Part shown: in pieces, positions 51,322 through 62,315 of the stretch | Layout of the letters: each line of letters starts with the position of its first letter | Numbering within the stretch: the stretch's first letter is position 1 | DNA from: Anaerobiospirillum sp. NML120449 | GTDB taxonomy: Bacteria > Pseudomonadota > Gammaproteobacteria > Enterobacterales > Succinivibrionaceae | Assembly (NCBI RefSeq): GCF_023051105.1 | Contig: NZ_JALKIL010000001.1 | Span: 237,801-301,800 of the forward strand | Reading direction: 5' to 3' | Length of the DNA stretch: 64,000 nt | Notes under the pieces: model-generated | Seen by the model: only the letters and a program-made list of their open reading frames with translations | Databases searched by the model: none | What the model was told of the DNA's origin: nothing | Translations under genes and position numbers: made by a program

Positions 51322-51754
51322 ACTCCTCAGGCATACGAAGGGTGGGCCGCAAATGCAGTGATGACAGGGCTGCAAGTGCTCTGAGCGACAGGCGGCCCTG
51401 ATGGTGAGTGTTCAGAATGAAAAAAGGCCGCGACCCCGGTGGGGCGCGACCTGTACAACAGAAAAGAAAAGGTTATCAGCGCAGCTGAGCGACAGCTCAG
51501 TGAGCCCTGGCGGCTGCGCAGTGAAATCATTATGGCTTTTGCACGAGCCAGAGGCTTAAACGTGCTTCCTGCCAGGGACAGCCTTGCCTTGCAGCCTATC
51601 GAACGACCAGCCCCGCCGGTCCAGCAAAGGGCCGGCTGATCGGGCCTGTCCGCCGGGCGAAGGATGGCGGGGCCGGCATGGCATGGCATGGCCTGGCAGT
51701 GGCTGTCATGGTCTGGCCTTGCCTGGCATTGCCTGTCTGGCATGGCAGGGCGGG
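51322..51754. other. Gap between MCP and MCP remnant, with terminator and GGCATGG repeats
   Basis: A minus-strand hairpin, aggtcgcg ... cgcggcctttttt (51424-51456), probably ends the chemoreceptor gene at 51755. Between them lies a degenerate 'catggcatggcctgg' microsatellite (51675-51750). Confidence 0.55.
51424..51456 (-). terminator. Terminator of the 51755 chemoreceptor gene
   Basis: The GC-rich stem aggtcgcgcccc/ggggtcgcggcct is followed by a T run on the minus strand, about 300 bases after the stop codon. Confidence 0.6.
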
Positions 51755-53758
51755 CTAGAAGCGCTTGTCTGAAATGGCGTGGCCAATGGAGTCGGCAATG
51801 GATTCAAGCTGCATGGTAATTTCGCTCGAGCCCTTTACCAGTGAGGCATTGCCATGAGAGCTGGTGCGCAGCTCATCAGCTGAGACCTCGATTTCATTGA
51901 TGAAGCTGGTCTGGGACTGCACTGAGTTGCGCAAGGTGCGGATATTCTCAAGAAGCTTGTCTGAAATCTGCACGATATCGTTAAGGCTGTTCTGGGTGAC
52001 ACCGGCAAGAGCGCGAACTTCGTCAGCTACCACGGCAAAACCACGGCCATGCTCGCCGGCACGGGCAGCTTCAATGGCAGCGTTAAGCGCCAGCAGATTG
52101 GTTTGATCAGCCACATCACGAATGGAGGCAACCACGTTCTGAATACGGGCGGCATTGTTGGCAATATGCTCAGTTCGCTCACCTACATCTTTATTGGAGT
52201 CGGTGATGTTGGCTGTTGCAGTCATGGTGTTATCAATCAGCATCAGCTGGTTGTTAAGGGCCTCAGTGATTTCATTGACGGCATCAGTTTGCTGGGTTGA
52301 TTTGACACGCAGGTCATCTGACAGGTGCTTCTGACTTTCAAGCATCTGGCACATGGTCTCACCTGCACGGTTAATACCCTCAAGCAGTGACTGGTAACGG
52401 CCCTGATAGCCGTTGTTGTCCACGCGCGCGGTAAAGTCGTTACCTGCATAGCTCTCCAGTACAGATACGGCGTTATCAAGAACGTGGTTAACGGTCTCAA
52501 TGGTCTCATCCAGGGACTCAATAAGAGTGCTGGTATAAGGATCCTGGCACTTGTAGTTAACGCGGGAGTCGAGGTGACCATTGTTGACTTCATCAATGGT
52601 GTTTTTAACAGCTGCGATGGCCTTGCTGTTATCGATCATGGATTTTTCAATGGCCTCACTCATGTCGCACAGCATATTTACAGCAGTACCGATTTCATCA
52701 AGATTGCGGGCACGGATCAGCCTGGCCTTTTCAGTACGATGCTGGAAGAAGTCAAAGAAGGCACTGGTATTGATGCTCAGAAGGCTCAGGCGACGGGTAA
52801 GAATGCGGGTCTGATAGAGGCTGAGCATGAGGAAGAGCACAGCAGCTACCAGAATAACCAGGGAAGTCTCAAAGAGCATGAGACGAACCGGGGCCATGAC
52901 CTCATCTACTGAGACCTTGCCGGCAATAATCCAGTCGAGAGTCTGATCCTTTACGGCTACTACCACATACTCCTCGCCATCGACAGATGAGGTGTAGTAG
53001 GTGCTGTGGTCCGGGCTGTTCAGAGCACGCTGTACAGCTGCAAAAATGCCCGGATCCACATCATCGATTTTCTTTTTGAGAATGTATTCCTGAACAGGAT
53101 GAAGCTGAATTACGCCCTGCTCATTGGTGCAGAAGAATGTGCCGCTGTCGCCCAGCTTTTCCTTGCTGATGCTGGTAATAAGCTCATTGGCTTCAGTTGA
53201 TGCTCCGGTAACGCCGATAAGCTTGCCGCTCTCATCAAAAACCTTGTAATTGATGAACATGACCAGCTGCTTTTTGAAGCTGTCAAAGTCGACATTTACC
53301 ACATAGTCGTTTTCGTGATTGAAAACAGCCTGAATCCAGGAGTCACGGCCATTCATCTGCAGCTTGCCGATATTTTCGCCATTGTACAGATATTCGCTGG
53401 TGACCAGAGTAGCAAGGAATGATGAGTACAGGCCGTAGTTCTTACGTATATACTCGCGCTCTTTAAAGAAAGCGCCAATAAGCTCTTTGTCTGCAGTATG
53501 GCGGGCAGCTTCAATGGTATAGGTTGAGGTGGCCATGGAGCGGGCCAGGGCAATGTGAGGATCGACCATTGCCTTGATATGACCGGCAATAAGCTGGGTT
53601 TCTACAGGCAGCTGTTTGTGTACGATCTCTTCTTTCATCAGTGAGGTCGAGACCATGAAGAACACGGCGGCGATCACTACGAAGGCCAGAACTGCAGATC
53701 CTGTGGAAATGGCAGAGATCCTTTTGACCAGGGATTTCTGTTTGTTATCAGAGGCCAT
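51755..53758 (-). CDS. Methyl-accepting chemotaxis protein 1
   Basis: A 667-residue chemoreceptor. A first membrane helix ([20 protein letters not shown]) is followed by a dCache-type sensor of about 240 residues with [20 protein letters not shown] and [21 protein letters not shown] second helix ([20 protein letters not shown]) leads into a cytoplasmic part of about 350 residues. The signalling tip is [20 protein letters not shown] with [20 protein letters not shown]. No C-terminal CheR-binding pentapeptide is present (it ends SDKRF). ATG 53758 has ggag eight bases upstream; a GTG at 53770 is possible. It is a paralog of the receptors at 56755 and 60225. Confidence 0.95.
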   Translation of the reverse strand: MASDNKQKSLVKRISAISTGSAVLAFVVIAAVFFMVSTSLMKEEIVHKQLPVETQLIAGHIKAMVDPHIALARSMATSTYTIEAARHTADKELIGAFFKEREYIRKNYGLYSSFLATLVTSEYLYNGENIGKLQMNGRDSWIQAVFNHENDYVVNVDFDSFKKQLVMFINYKVFDESGKLIGVTGASTEANELITSISKEKLGDSGTFFCTNEQGVIQLHPVQEYILKKKIDDVDPGIFAAVQRALNSPDHSTYYTSSVDGEEYVVVAVKDQTLDWIIAGKVSVDEVMAPVRLMLFETSLVILVAAVLFLMLSLYQTRILTRRLSLLSINTSAFFDFFQHRTEKARLIRARNLDEIGTAVNMLCDMSEAIEKSMIDNSKAIAAVKNTIDEVNNGHLDSRVNYKCQDPYTSTLIESLDETIETVNHVLDNAVSVLESYAGNDFTARVDNNGYQGRYQSLLEGINRAGETMCQMLESQKHLSDDLRVKSTQQTDAVNEITEALNNQLMLIDNTMTATANITDSNKDVGERTEHIANNAARIQNVVASIRDVADQTNLLALNAAIEAARAGEHGRGFAVVADEVRALAGVTQNSLNDIVQISDKLLENIRTLRNSVQSQTSFINEIEVSADELRTSSHGNASLVKGSSEITMQLESIADSIGHAISDKRF

Positions 53759-55639
53759 GACTAGCTCCACTGCGCCTGTTGCGCAATCTTTACAACCACA
53801 ATATACGTACTGCCGGCAGCTGTAGTGCTCACACAGCAGCTTCTTTCTTTTCTGTATGTCGATCGTTGTCTGTCTGATCGGTACTGCAGTCAGCCTGCAT
53901 CAGCAAGGTTTGTCACTCCACAGCCGCGTTGTGCGGCAAGCCTCATAACCTGGCTGTGGGGCGATTGTTTCCTGTTTCCTGAGCATCAATTAAACGCGCA
54001 CTATGAACTTATGACAGGCACCGCCCAGCGGCGGATCTGCTGCAGCTGTTCTTCAGCTGTGCTGCAGCCATGCCGTCCGGCTGCCATACAGCATTTGCTG
54101 CCGCAGCCGCAGCGCAGCAGCTTAAGCTGCAGGCACCTGTGCCGCTGTCACATGCTCCAGCCGCGCAGCGGCATGAGCACAGACGCGCTCATTACTCTTT
54201 GCTCAGGACCTCAGACACTTACAGTAAAGTGCCTTTACTGATTGGAGAAAATACTTATCCCACCCGGTAATTCCTGAGACAGTAAGGTTAAACACACAAG
54301 TACAGGTGTCTGTCAGCAATGTTCAGCTGCAGCTGCAAGGAAAAGCAAAACAGCACAGCCGACGTGCCAAAGGCCATAATGCTCTTAAGGGATGTCAGCG
54401 TTATTAATTTCCTACAGTAAACGTTCTTTGAGGCTGCAAGGACTCAGCCTTACGGGATATACAGTATGAGTGCCTGAAACTTCAGAAATCAGGCATTGTC
54501 GAATGAGTGCTCAGACTGTCATGACGGCACCGGCATCATATGCGCGCATGAACACATACTTCGCTCTGGACCATGACGCAGCAGTGACCACCTATGCGAC
54601 ATTGACCACGGAGGTGCCACAGGGCACGTGAGAGGCCTTTTGCCATGGGGAGCCAGTAATCATTAACCATGTCCATATTGTGGACAGTTCCGGCAGCAGT
54701 GCAACATTTTGCTGCAGCATTTAGCCTGTAATCAGCTCTGAGAAATGAGAGCCTCAGAGTAAAAAAATGAAAATAATTTTCGCTAACTGGCGGAGCATAT
54801 GATAACGCCAAATCAAACCCTAAAGTACGTATCAGGGCACATTTTCAATAAAAAGTTTATATCTAGGCATTCAAAACTGCCGTGCAAGTACTGGTCACAA
54901 TATAGATATTACCTAATAAAGCTGATAACTATGCCTTTTGCGCATATAAAGGGCAATCTGGCCATTCATAAAATCATGCCATTAATATCTTGTACTACAA
55001 GTGCTCTTGATACATAAAACCGACCGTTTTTTCCAAAAGTACTTGAATACATGTGCGTAAAGATCCAGCCCAAAATACGAAATATACTTCCATCTTTTGC
55101 TGCCATAATTTCAGGCCATAGAGTCTCTGCGTTCTCCTTTCTCAAACAGACCAGAGAGCATCCCGCAAGTCAGATGAATGACCATATGATTCAGCCATAA
55201 CAGTGCCAGGCAACGCGGCATACCCATATGAAGCATTACCGCCCCGCTTAACCCGCTCTCAGCACGCCACGCTCCCATCTGCCCAATCTGCATCTGCATC
55301 TGCACCTGACCGGCTGTTGTCCCGTACTTACACCATGTGCAGTGCCTTGCCTGACTTACCTCTGTAAGTGCGGAGCCACTCAGCCATCTATCTGAAAGCT
55401 GCGCTGCGTGGCTGGCACTGGCCCTTGCTTCTGAAGCGGCTACACCTTGCCAGACAGCACCAAAACCCCCTAAATGAACGGCTTGCCGATTAATCTGATA
55501 TTCTCCGCCACTCACGCATGTATATCATTTTCAGACATGGGTTGACTGCCGTGGCGTCCTTTATCGGTGAGGACAGCATGAGCAGGTGATAAATCCTTAA
55601 CTCATCTGCAGTGGCGAGGGGTGACATGACACAGCATTG

Positions 55640-55697
55640 CCTTGCAGCGCATTGCATAGCATTGTCTGGCGTCGCGCTGCCTTGCAGCGCATTGCAT
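55640..55697. repeat. Direct repeat with 40-bp period
   Basis: The 18-base word ccttgcagcgcattgcat occurs twice, 40 bases apart, in non-coding DNA. Confidence 0.8.
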
Positions 55698-56660
55698 CCC
55701 ATTTAATGACATGAGGGCGGCTGCCTGCATATGTGCAGAGCTGTGACTGGATGCGCTGCCGTCCGCCATAAGGTCATAAGCTAATTTATGAAGCATCTTC
55801 AAATGCGTATACAACTGTAACAGCAACTGAAGCTCTATCAGCATCGTCAGCTGCAAAAGCCGCTAAGGTGTCTGCGGGAGGGAGCTGTGTACCTGTGTTT
55901 TCGATGCGAGTCGGCGTTGCTGCCTCTACAGGAGTCTGCTGCTGGAGTGCAGTTGAGTATAGGGACTGAGCCGCAAGTTGTTTCTGAAATCCAAAATGCC
56001 TGTTTCTGTAAAAACGCTTTACCTTTAATTATGTAAACTGATATGAGCTAAGAAAGGCTGGGCAGTAATGTCAGTATTCTCGCGTCCATTTCCCTGTTTG
56101 TTCGGGAGCGCAGAGCTTCCTTGGCAGGCAAGGGATAGCATGGCCAATATTGCAGGGCGCTGAAAGTAAAACACTAATCCCCAGACATCGCCATTGATAC
56201 GGGGATAGCAGGGCGCTAATATTTCGACATACGCCTTGGCCTGGCTGGATTTGTATGGCAAGGTTCGGGCATTAAGACAGGTGCAGGAGGCTGGCACGCT
56301 GTGGCAGGTATTGTGTGATGTGATGTGGTGTGGCATGACACACACAGGCATGGTATGAGCTCATATCGGTGGCCTTAAGTTGCGCAATCGTTCAACGTGC
56401 ACTGTTGAACAGATTAATCTGTAATATGTTTTGTAAAGGTTACGTGATGATGCCGCCATGGTTGGCAGGCAAAGATAATAATGAACTGCTGAAAAAATAC
56501 AGACAGATTATTAATTTTGTAAAGCGTTATGTCGTATAGGGGATGTCAGTCTGGTTGACGGGCAACTGGCAGTGCAGACGGCATGACCATCGGCACGAGA
56601 GCAGGCATGGCAGCTGGCAGGGCGGCATGCTGGGCCGTTGATTAGTGGTTTTGCAGACAA

Positions 56661-56693
56661 AACAAAGGGCCACAGTGGTAACACTGTGGCCCT
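56661..56693 (-). terminator. Terminator of the 56755 chemoreceptor gene
   Basis: The perfect 12-base stem agggccacagtg-gtaa-cactgtggccct has a T-rich tail (tttgttttg) on the minus strand. It is 60-90 bases past the stop codon. Confidence 0.85.
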
Positions 56694-56754
56694 GGTAGCG
56701 GCCGCCCGGCATGTTGCCAGGGCGGCGGTGCTGTGGCCCGGGTGGGCGCGGTAC

Positions 56755-58752
56755 TTAGAAGGTCTTGTGGGAGACTTCCTGGCTGATTTGCTCGGCAATC
56801 TCGTCGAGTTCCTGAGTAATGTTCTGAGTGTCGGCAATCAGGTTGGAGTTGCTCTGACTGTTGGCACGCAGATCCTCGGATGATGTCTCAATCATAGTGA
56901 TGGAGTGAGCCTGAGACTGTACTGAGCTCTTGAGGGTGTTGATGTTTTCAATGAGCTGGCTTGAGATCTGGATGATGTCATTAAGGCTGTTCTGGGTGAC
57001 ACCGGCCAGAGCTCGTACTTCATCAGCTACTACGGCAAAGCCACGACCATGCTCACCGGCACGGGCTGCCTCAATGGCAGCATTGAGTGCCAGCAGATTG
57101 GTCTGATCTGCCACATCACGGATGGAGGCCACCACGTTCTGGATGCGGGCAGCATTATCCTCAATCTCTCTGGTACGGTGACCTACTTCCTCGTTGGAGT
57201 CAGTAATGGATCGGGCAGCGGCCATGGTGTTATCGATAAGGCGCAGCTGATCTTCAATGGACTTGGCAATAGCCTGTACAGAAACAGTCTGCTGCTGGGA
57301 CTTCTGACGCAGGGAGTCTGACAGGGCCCTGTCGGCAGCCAGCACTGTGCTCATGGCCTCACCCACACGGTTAATACCGTCTATCAGTTCCTTGTAGGTA
57401 CCCTGAGCAGATGAGGAGTCCATACGGCCACGAAAGTCATTGTTCTCAAACTGGTGGAGCAGATCCATAACAGCACTGAGCAGGTCGTTTACACTGGCAA
57501 TGGTGCCGTTAAAGGATCTTACCAGAGCGGCGGCATAGTCATCCTGAGGAGTATATTCCACCCTGGTATTGAGACGGCCTGAGCCTACGTCATCAACGGC
57601 TTTCTGTACCGAGTCAATTGACTTGACATTGTCAGTAATACCAGCCTGCATTCGCTCACCAATGCTGCACATGGTATCAATGGTATCGCCGATTTCATCA
57701 GGGACACGGGCACGGCGGAAATCAGGCGCAGTGGTCTTGCGGTCAAAGAAGTCAGACAGTGCCTTCATGTTGTAAGAGAGCAGGGCAAGACGACCACGCA
57801 GCAGTCTGAAGATGAAGAAGTTGAAGATGGCGATCATGATGATGGTGAGCAGACCGACCACACCTGCAGACTCAATAATAAGAAGCAGAGGGGCAGTAAC
57901 TTCCTCACGTGGAATCATGCCGATAATGGTCCACTCAAGCTCATTGTCACGGTAAGCCTGAACAATGTACTCCCGGCCATCCTTGGGATCTGTGTAGGCA
58001 GCATATGGGATCTTGCTCTTTTTGGAAACAATGTCCCTGACAATTGAGTAAAGACCAGGGTAGATGTCATCAGTCTTTGCCTGGAGAATGTATTTGGCAT
58101 TGGAGTGAAGCTGAACAACACCATCGTCAGCAATACAGAAAGTAGAACCGCCACCGCCGAGATTCATGCGGGAGATCATGGAAATGAGATCGTTGATATT
58201 GGCTGATGCACCGGCTACACCGATTACCTTGCCATTGTCATCAAAAACCTTGTAGTTGATGTACAGGGCAAGCTCGTTGGTCACATCATCCACATCAGTG
58301 TTAACTACGTAGCGCTCAGGGCTCTGCAAGGTTTCATTGAGCCAGGCGTCACGTCCCTGGAACTGCAGAGGGCCCTCACTGCGGCCATTGTAGATGTAGA
58401 TATTTTTGGTGAAGGTAGCAAGGAAAGTAGAATACAGGCCATACTCTTTTTTCAGGGTATCCACATCATCCTGATAGAGTTTCCAGCCGGCCTCATCATG
58501 ACCGTTTTGCATCCAGTTGATGACATAGCGGGAACGGGCCATGGATCGGGAGAGCTGAATATAGGGATCGATCTCAGCGTGGATATTGGCCCCCACCAGT
58601 CTTACCTGAGCCGGAAGCTTCTCACGGAGAATTTCCTGACGGATAAGCGATACCGAAATCTGATAGAAAACGGCCGTGATGGCTATAATTGCCAGCAGGC
58701 TCGACAGGACACTGGAAAAGGCGATGCGACGGACCAGAGAATTTCTGACCAT
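56755..58752 (-). CDS. Methyl-accepting chemotaxis protein 2
   Basis: A 665-residue receptor with the same plan as its neighbours. Membrane helix one is [20 protein letters not shown]. The dCache sensor contains [20 protein letters not shown] and [20 protein letters not shown]. Helix two is [20 protein letters not shown], and the tip is [20 protein letters not shown]. The sensor domain differs enough from the other two that ligands may differ, while the signalling tip is almost identical. ATG 58752 follows aggagccgtc. It ends SHKTF without a CheR tether. Confidence 0.95.
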   Translation of the reverse strand: MVRNSLVRRIAFSSVLSSLLAIIAITAVFYQISVSLIRQEILREKLPAQVRLVGANIHAEIDPYIQLSRSMARSRYVINWMQNGHDEAGWKLYQDDVDTLKKEYGLYSTFLATFTKNIYIYNGRSEGPLQFQGRDAWLNETLQSPERYVVNTDVDDVTNELALYINYKVFDDNGKVIGVAGASANINDLISMISRMNLGGGGSTFCIADDGVVQLHSNAKYILQAKTDDIYPGLYSIVRDIVSKKSKIPYAAYTDPKDGREYIVQAYRDNELEWTIIGMIPREEVTAPLLLIIESAGVVGLLTIIMIAIFNFFIFRLLRGRLALLSYNMKALSDFFDRKTTAPDFRRARVPDEIGDTIDTMCSIGERMQAGITDNVKSIDSVQKAVDDVGSGRLNTRVEYTPQDDYAAALVRSFNGTIASVNDLLSAVMDLLHQFENNDFRGRMDSSSAQGTYKELIDGINRVGEAMSTVLAADRALSDSLRQKSQQQTVSVQAIAKSIEDQLRLIDNTMAAARSITDSNEEVGHRTREIEDNAARIQNVVASIRDVADQTNLLALNAAIEAARAGEHGRGFAVVADEVRALAGVTQNSLNDIIQISSQLIENINTLKSSVQSQAHSITMIETSSEDLRANSQSNSNLIADTQNITQELDEIAEQISQEVSHKTF

Positions 58753-58940
58753 GACGGCTCCTGAAGATGGAAGATATAAGAGTTAAGCATGTATCCGTAC
58801 CACAGCCATGTTCCATCATGTTACATGGCCTTGAGATGCTGCCGCTTTACAAAGGAAGAAAAGAGACATCATAATTTCAGTATCTGACCGGCATCTGCAT
58901 CACGCATTATGCGGACAGCCTGCTTAACATGTCGCTGCCT

Positions 58941-59003
58941 GCGCACCCGATGCGCACCCGATGCGCACCAGATGCGCAGCCGATGCCGCCGATGCGCAGC
59001 TGA
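58941..59003. repeat. 11-bp tandem repeat (gcgcacccgat)
   Basis: About five units of gcgcacccgat with drift in later copies (gcgcaccagat, gcgcagccgat). It lies upstream of the 56755 receptor gene on its strand. Confidence 0.85.
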
Positions 59004-59536
59004 AGCTGCACCTGCGACTGCAGTACTTAAAATTATGAGTGCAGGAGCAGCAAGGCAGCTCCGGAGCAGTGGTACGGGGTAAATAAAACAAAAGCAGGAC
59101 GGGCCTGCAGGGAAAAACTGGAAAGGTAACTACAATAATTCATTACGGCTACTGACAGTGTGTCATCTGCAGCCACGTTACAAAACCTTTTGAATGTTGC
59201 ATACAGAACTGCGTTGAGCATGGCTTGCTACCAGCTCTTTTACAAACAGCATAGAAAACAGTTTAAAGCATGTCATGCAGGCCGCTTGGGGCTCTGCACA
59301 TGGCATCACGGTAAATGCCCGCTGCACTACAAAGCAGCGAAGAGCAAAATAAAGTACAAAGGCAAAATCTGCAGTGCACCTGACCGGAGCTTCCTGCAGT
59401 TAAGATTCTTTTTAAGGTACAGACCGTGGACCTTAATGAGCTGAATCAGTCTGACCCCATAAGATAAAACCATAGTTGAGTGCTTTTGCAGTCCACGCAG
59501 GTCACTGCGCAAGGACGTCAGGCAAGCCCCTGACCA

Positions 59537-59622
59537 GCGTCTGGCCTGGCTAAGGCCAGCGTCAGCCCTGCGTCTGGCCTGCCTAAGGTCAGCGTCAGCC
59601 CTGCGTCAGGCCTGCGTAAGAC
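59537..59622. repeat. 33-bp tandem repeat, about 2.6 units
   Basis: Units begin gcgtctggcctg and end agcgtcagccct; the third is partial and diverged. It is non-coding, with no ribosome site in any frame. Confidence 0.8.
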
Positions 59623-59994
59623 CGGTCATGACTGCCAGCAGACTGCTCTGATACCAGTGTATAACAGATGAACTGCCTGCTGAATTTTCACAGAGATTAA
59701 ACAGCACGGTTTCTGAAGTATGTGGCCTGGTCAGTTGCTGGTCCAGGTCTTTGCTGACCGTCAGGTCAGTCTGGCCTTTATGTCAGTTTGTCTAATTGAA
59801 CAAAGCATTATATTAGTCCGGGCGATTTTAGCTACTTTTCTTTTCCGTATTTGTGATCAGGGAACAGCAAATATTACAGCCATCAGACAGGTGCTACTAA
59901 GGCCTGATTATGACTGCATATAAAACAGGGCCGTCCGCAGGTCTGACACTTTTATGAGCATTGTGCGCACAACTGTTCAAAAAATATACGCATG

Positions 59995-60040
59995 AAAAAA
60001 GAGCATTCCCAATACAGGCGCATCGGGAATGCTCTTTTTG
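59995..60040. terminator. Strong bidirectional terminator
   Basis: The perfect 14-base stem aaaagagcattccc/gggaatgctctttt has A and T runs on both sides. It lies about 190 bases past the stop of the 60225 receptor gene on the minus strand and probably ends it. Confidence 0.85.
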
Positions 60041-60139
60041 TATCTGCTCTGCCCTGCAGCTAAATCCCTGGCAGGGGCAGGGGAAGGGGCATGGGCAGGT
60101 TCGGATCATATGGCCGTGGGGCTGAAACCGGACATGCGT

Positions 60140-60205
60140 GGTCTTGGCCATGGCCATGGCCATGGGCATTGCCATGTCCATGGGCATTGCCATGCCCATG
60201 GCTGA
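60140..60205. repeat. CCATGG/CATTGC simple repeat
   Basis: Repeated catggc/ccatgg and 'gggcattgccatg' words occur directly after a receptor stop codon, similar to the simple repeat at 51675-51750 beside the first receptor. Confidence 0.7.
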
Positions 60206-60224
60206 ACTGTGGCCGGTGGGGCCG

Positions 60225-62315
60225 TCAGACCTCAAACTTCTTTGAGGACACCTCGTGGGAGATGCGCTCGGCAATGGCGTCGAGCTCAAGGGTGATGTTC
60301 TGGGCATCATTTACCAGAGTAGCGTTGTTCTGGCTGTTGCTGCGCAGCTCATCAGAGGAGTGCTCAATAAGCTCAATGGACTGAGCCTGAGTCTGTACTG
60401 AAGACTTGAGAGTATGGATGTTCTCAATGAGCTTTTCCGAGATGGAGATAATGTCATTGAGGCTGCTCTGGGTAACACCAGCCAGAGAGCGTACTTCATC
60501 AGCTACCACGGCAAAGCCACGGCCATGCTCACCGGCACGGGCAGCCTCGATGGCAGCGTTAAGGGCCAGCAGATTGGTCTGCTCGGCTACCTCACGGATA
60601 GTGGCTACCACATTCTGAATGCGGGAGGCATTTTCCTCAATCTCATTGGTACGGCGTCCTACCTCGACATTGGAGTCGGTGATGGTGCGGGTAGCATTGA
60701 GAGTACCGTCAATCAGGGACAGCTGCTGCTTGAGAGCTGAAGCTACTGTGGATACGGCCTCAGTCTGCTGACCTGATTTGACCTTTAGATCATCTGAGAG
60801 CTCCTTGTGGTCACGCAGCAGCTCACACATGGCCTCACCCAGACGGTTAATGCCATTCATCAGGCTGTGGTACTGACCTTCAAAACCATGGCTCTCAACA
60901 CGGGCGGTGAAGTTGTTCTGAGCATAGGAACCAAGAACAGTGGAGGCCTCGGTAATAACGGTATTCACAGTGGCAATGGTGTGATCGAGCGAGTCAATAA
61001 GGACGGAAATGTACTGATCCTGACTGCGATAGCCTACCTGGGAGTGCAGATTGCCCTGATTTACGTTGTCAATCGTTTCCTGTACAGCATTCATGGCAGC
61101 CATATTGTCCTTAAGGCCGGCCTCGATACGGTCACCCATGTTACACAGGGTCTGGACGGCTACACCAATTTCATCATTGGTACTGGCGCGCTTGAGATTT
61201 GGCGAACCGGTTTTGCGCTCAAAGTAATCGGAGAAATTGGAGATATTAAGCTGCAGCAGATTGAGTCTGCGGTTGAGAATACGGGAAATATAGGAATTGA
61301 AGATCAACAGGGCCACAATCATTACCATAATGACTATGGTGGACTGAATCAGAATGTTCTTGAGCGGGGCCATAACCTCTGACTCAAGCAGACGTCCTAC
61401 GATAATCCAGTCAAGCTCAGGGTCTTTGATGGCTACGATGATATAGTCCTGGCCATCTTTCTGTGAGGTAAAGAAAGACGAGTGACCTGGATTGTCTACC
61501 GTATTTTTGATGACTTCTAACATGCCCGGCTCAATCTCATTAACATTGGTATTGAGAATGTAGCTCTGGTTGGCATGCAGCTGAATCAGACCGCTTTCAT
61601 CAATGCAGAAGAACTCACCTGTCTTGCCCAGTTTCTGGCTGGCAATCATTTCCTTGAGTACATTGAGCTGTGCGGCAGCGCCGGTAATACCAATGAGTTT
61701 GCCCTGGTCATCAAACATCTTGTAGTTGACGAACAGTGCCAGATTGCCTGTGTTTCTGTCTTTGTCCATGTTGAGAACAAATTCATCAGGACTGTTCATG
61801 ATGCCTTTTAGCCAGGAGTCACGACCGTCAATATCAAGAGCGCCATTGCTCTTGCCATTGAAGTAGTAGACATTGTTTACGAAAGAGGCCATGAAGGTGG
61901 AGAACAGATTGTTGCGTTCACGCAGGGAACGGCTGTTGGACTCAAAAAGAGCCTGACCTGAATCAGGTTCGCCTTTTTTCATCCAGTCAATTGTGTATAC
62001 GGAGCCTGCCATGGAGCGGGACAGATGGATATAAGGATCGATCTGTGCGCGGATATTGCTGGCGATCAGACTGGTTTCAGCCGGAAGCTGCTTGATAATG
62101 ATTTCATTTTCAATCAGTGCCGATGAAATGCGGTAGAACACAGCCGTGATGGAAATAAAAGCCAGCAGAGCTGCAGCTACAGAAATAGCAGCAATGCGCT
62201 TTACCAGCGAACTGCGATGCTCACCGCCGGCACTGCCGGCACTGGCGGAGCTGCCTGCAGACTCGGCAGCATAGGATGGGGCACTTGATGACAAATTGTT
62301 ATTAAGCGCTGACAT
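60225..62315 (-). CDS. Methyl-accepting chemotaxis protein 3
   Basis: A 696-residue receptor. It has an extra Ser/Ala/Gly-rich cytoplasmic start of about 35 residues before the first membrane helix ([20 protein letters not shown]). The dCache sensor includes [20 protein letters not shown] and [20 protein letters not shown]. The second helix is [20 protein letters not shown]. The tip is [20 protein letters not shown], then [23 protein letters not shown] 62315 follows aggagctgac. It is the most diverged of the three in the linker. The C-terminus is SSKKFEV, so adaptation would need help from other receptors. Confidence 0.95.
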   Translation of the reverse strand: MSALNNNLSSSAPSYAAESAGSSASAGSAGGEHRSSLVKRIAAISVAAALLAFISITAVFYRISSALIENEIIIKQLPAETSLIASNIRAQIDPYIHLSRSMAGSVYTIDWMKKGEPDSGQALFESNSRSLRERNNLFSTFMASFVNNVYYFNGKSNGALDIDGRDSWLKGIMNSPDEFVLNMDKDRNTGNLALFVNYKMFDDQGKLIGITGAAAQLNVLKEMIASQKLGKTGEFFCIDESGLIQLHANQSYILNTNVNEIEPGMLEVIKNTVDNPGHSSFFTSQKDGQDYIIVAIKDPELDWIIVGRLLESEVMAPLKNILIQSTIVIMVMIVALLIFNSYISRILNRRLNLLQLNISNFSDYFERKTGSPNLKRASTNDEIGVAVQTLCNMGDRIEAGLKDNMAAMNAVQETIDNVNQGNLHSQVGYRSQDQYISVLIDSLDHTIATVNTVITEASTVLGSYAQNNFTARVESHGFEGQYHSLMNGINRLGEAMCELLRDHKELSDDLKVKSGQQTEAVSTVASALKQQLSLIDGTLNATRTITDSNVEVGRRTNEIEENASRIQNVVATIREVAEQTNLLALNAAIEAARAGEHGRGFAVVADEVRSLAGVTQSSLNDIISISEKLIENIHTLKSSVQTQAQSIELIEHSSDELRSNSQNNATLVNDAQNITLELDAIAERISHEVSSKKFEV

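Larger units (their letters stand above)
53759..56754. other. 3-kb gene-poor region between two chemoreceptor genes
   Basis: I find no supported gene. Frames of 60-140 codons lack ribosome sites and family features. The stretch contains CAGC/GCTG-rich simple sequence near 54030-54180, a direct repeat 'ccttgcagcgcattgcat' (55640-55657 and 55680-55697), and an AT-rich part (54780-55100). Long leaders for the flanking genes are possible. Confidence 0.5.
58753..60224. other. 1.5-kb gap between chemoreceptors with tandem repeats
   Basis: No supported gene. It contains an 11-bp array (58941-59003), a 33-bp array (59537-59622), a strong terminator (59995-60040) and a 'ccatgg' microsatellite just past the next receptor's stop (60140-60205). 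Confidence 0.55.

Noticed and set aside
52049..52912. Plus-strand frames opposite the first chemoreceptor
   Set aside because: They are shadows of the conserved MCP signalling region; the same shadows recur opposite the other two receptors.
54035..54270. Protein genes in the CAGC-rich stretch
   Set aside because: Frames there are Ala/Gln/Leu-biased products of simple sequence and have no initiation signals.
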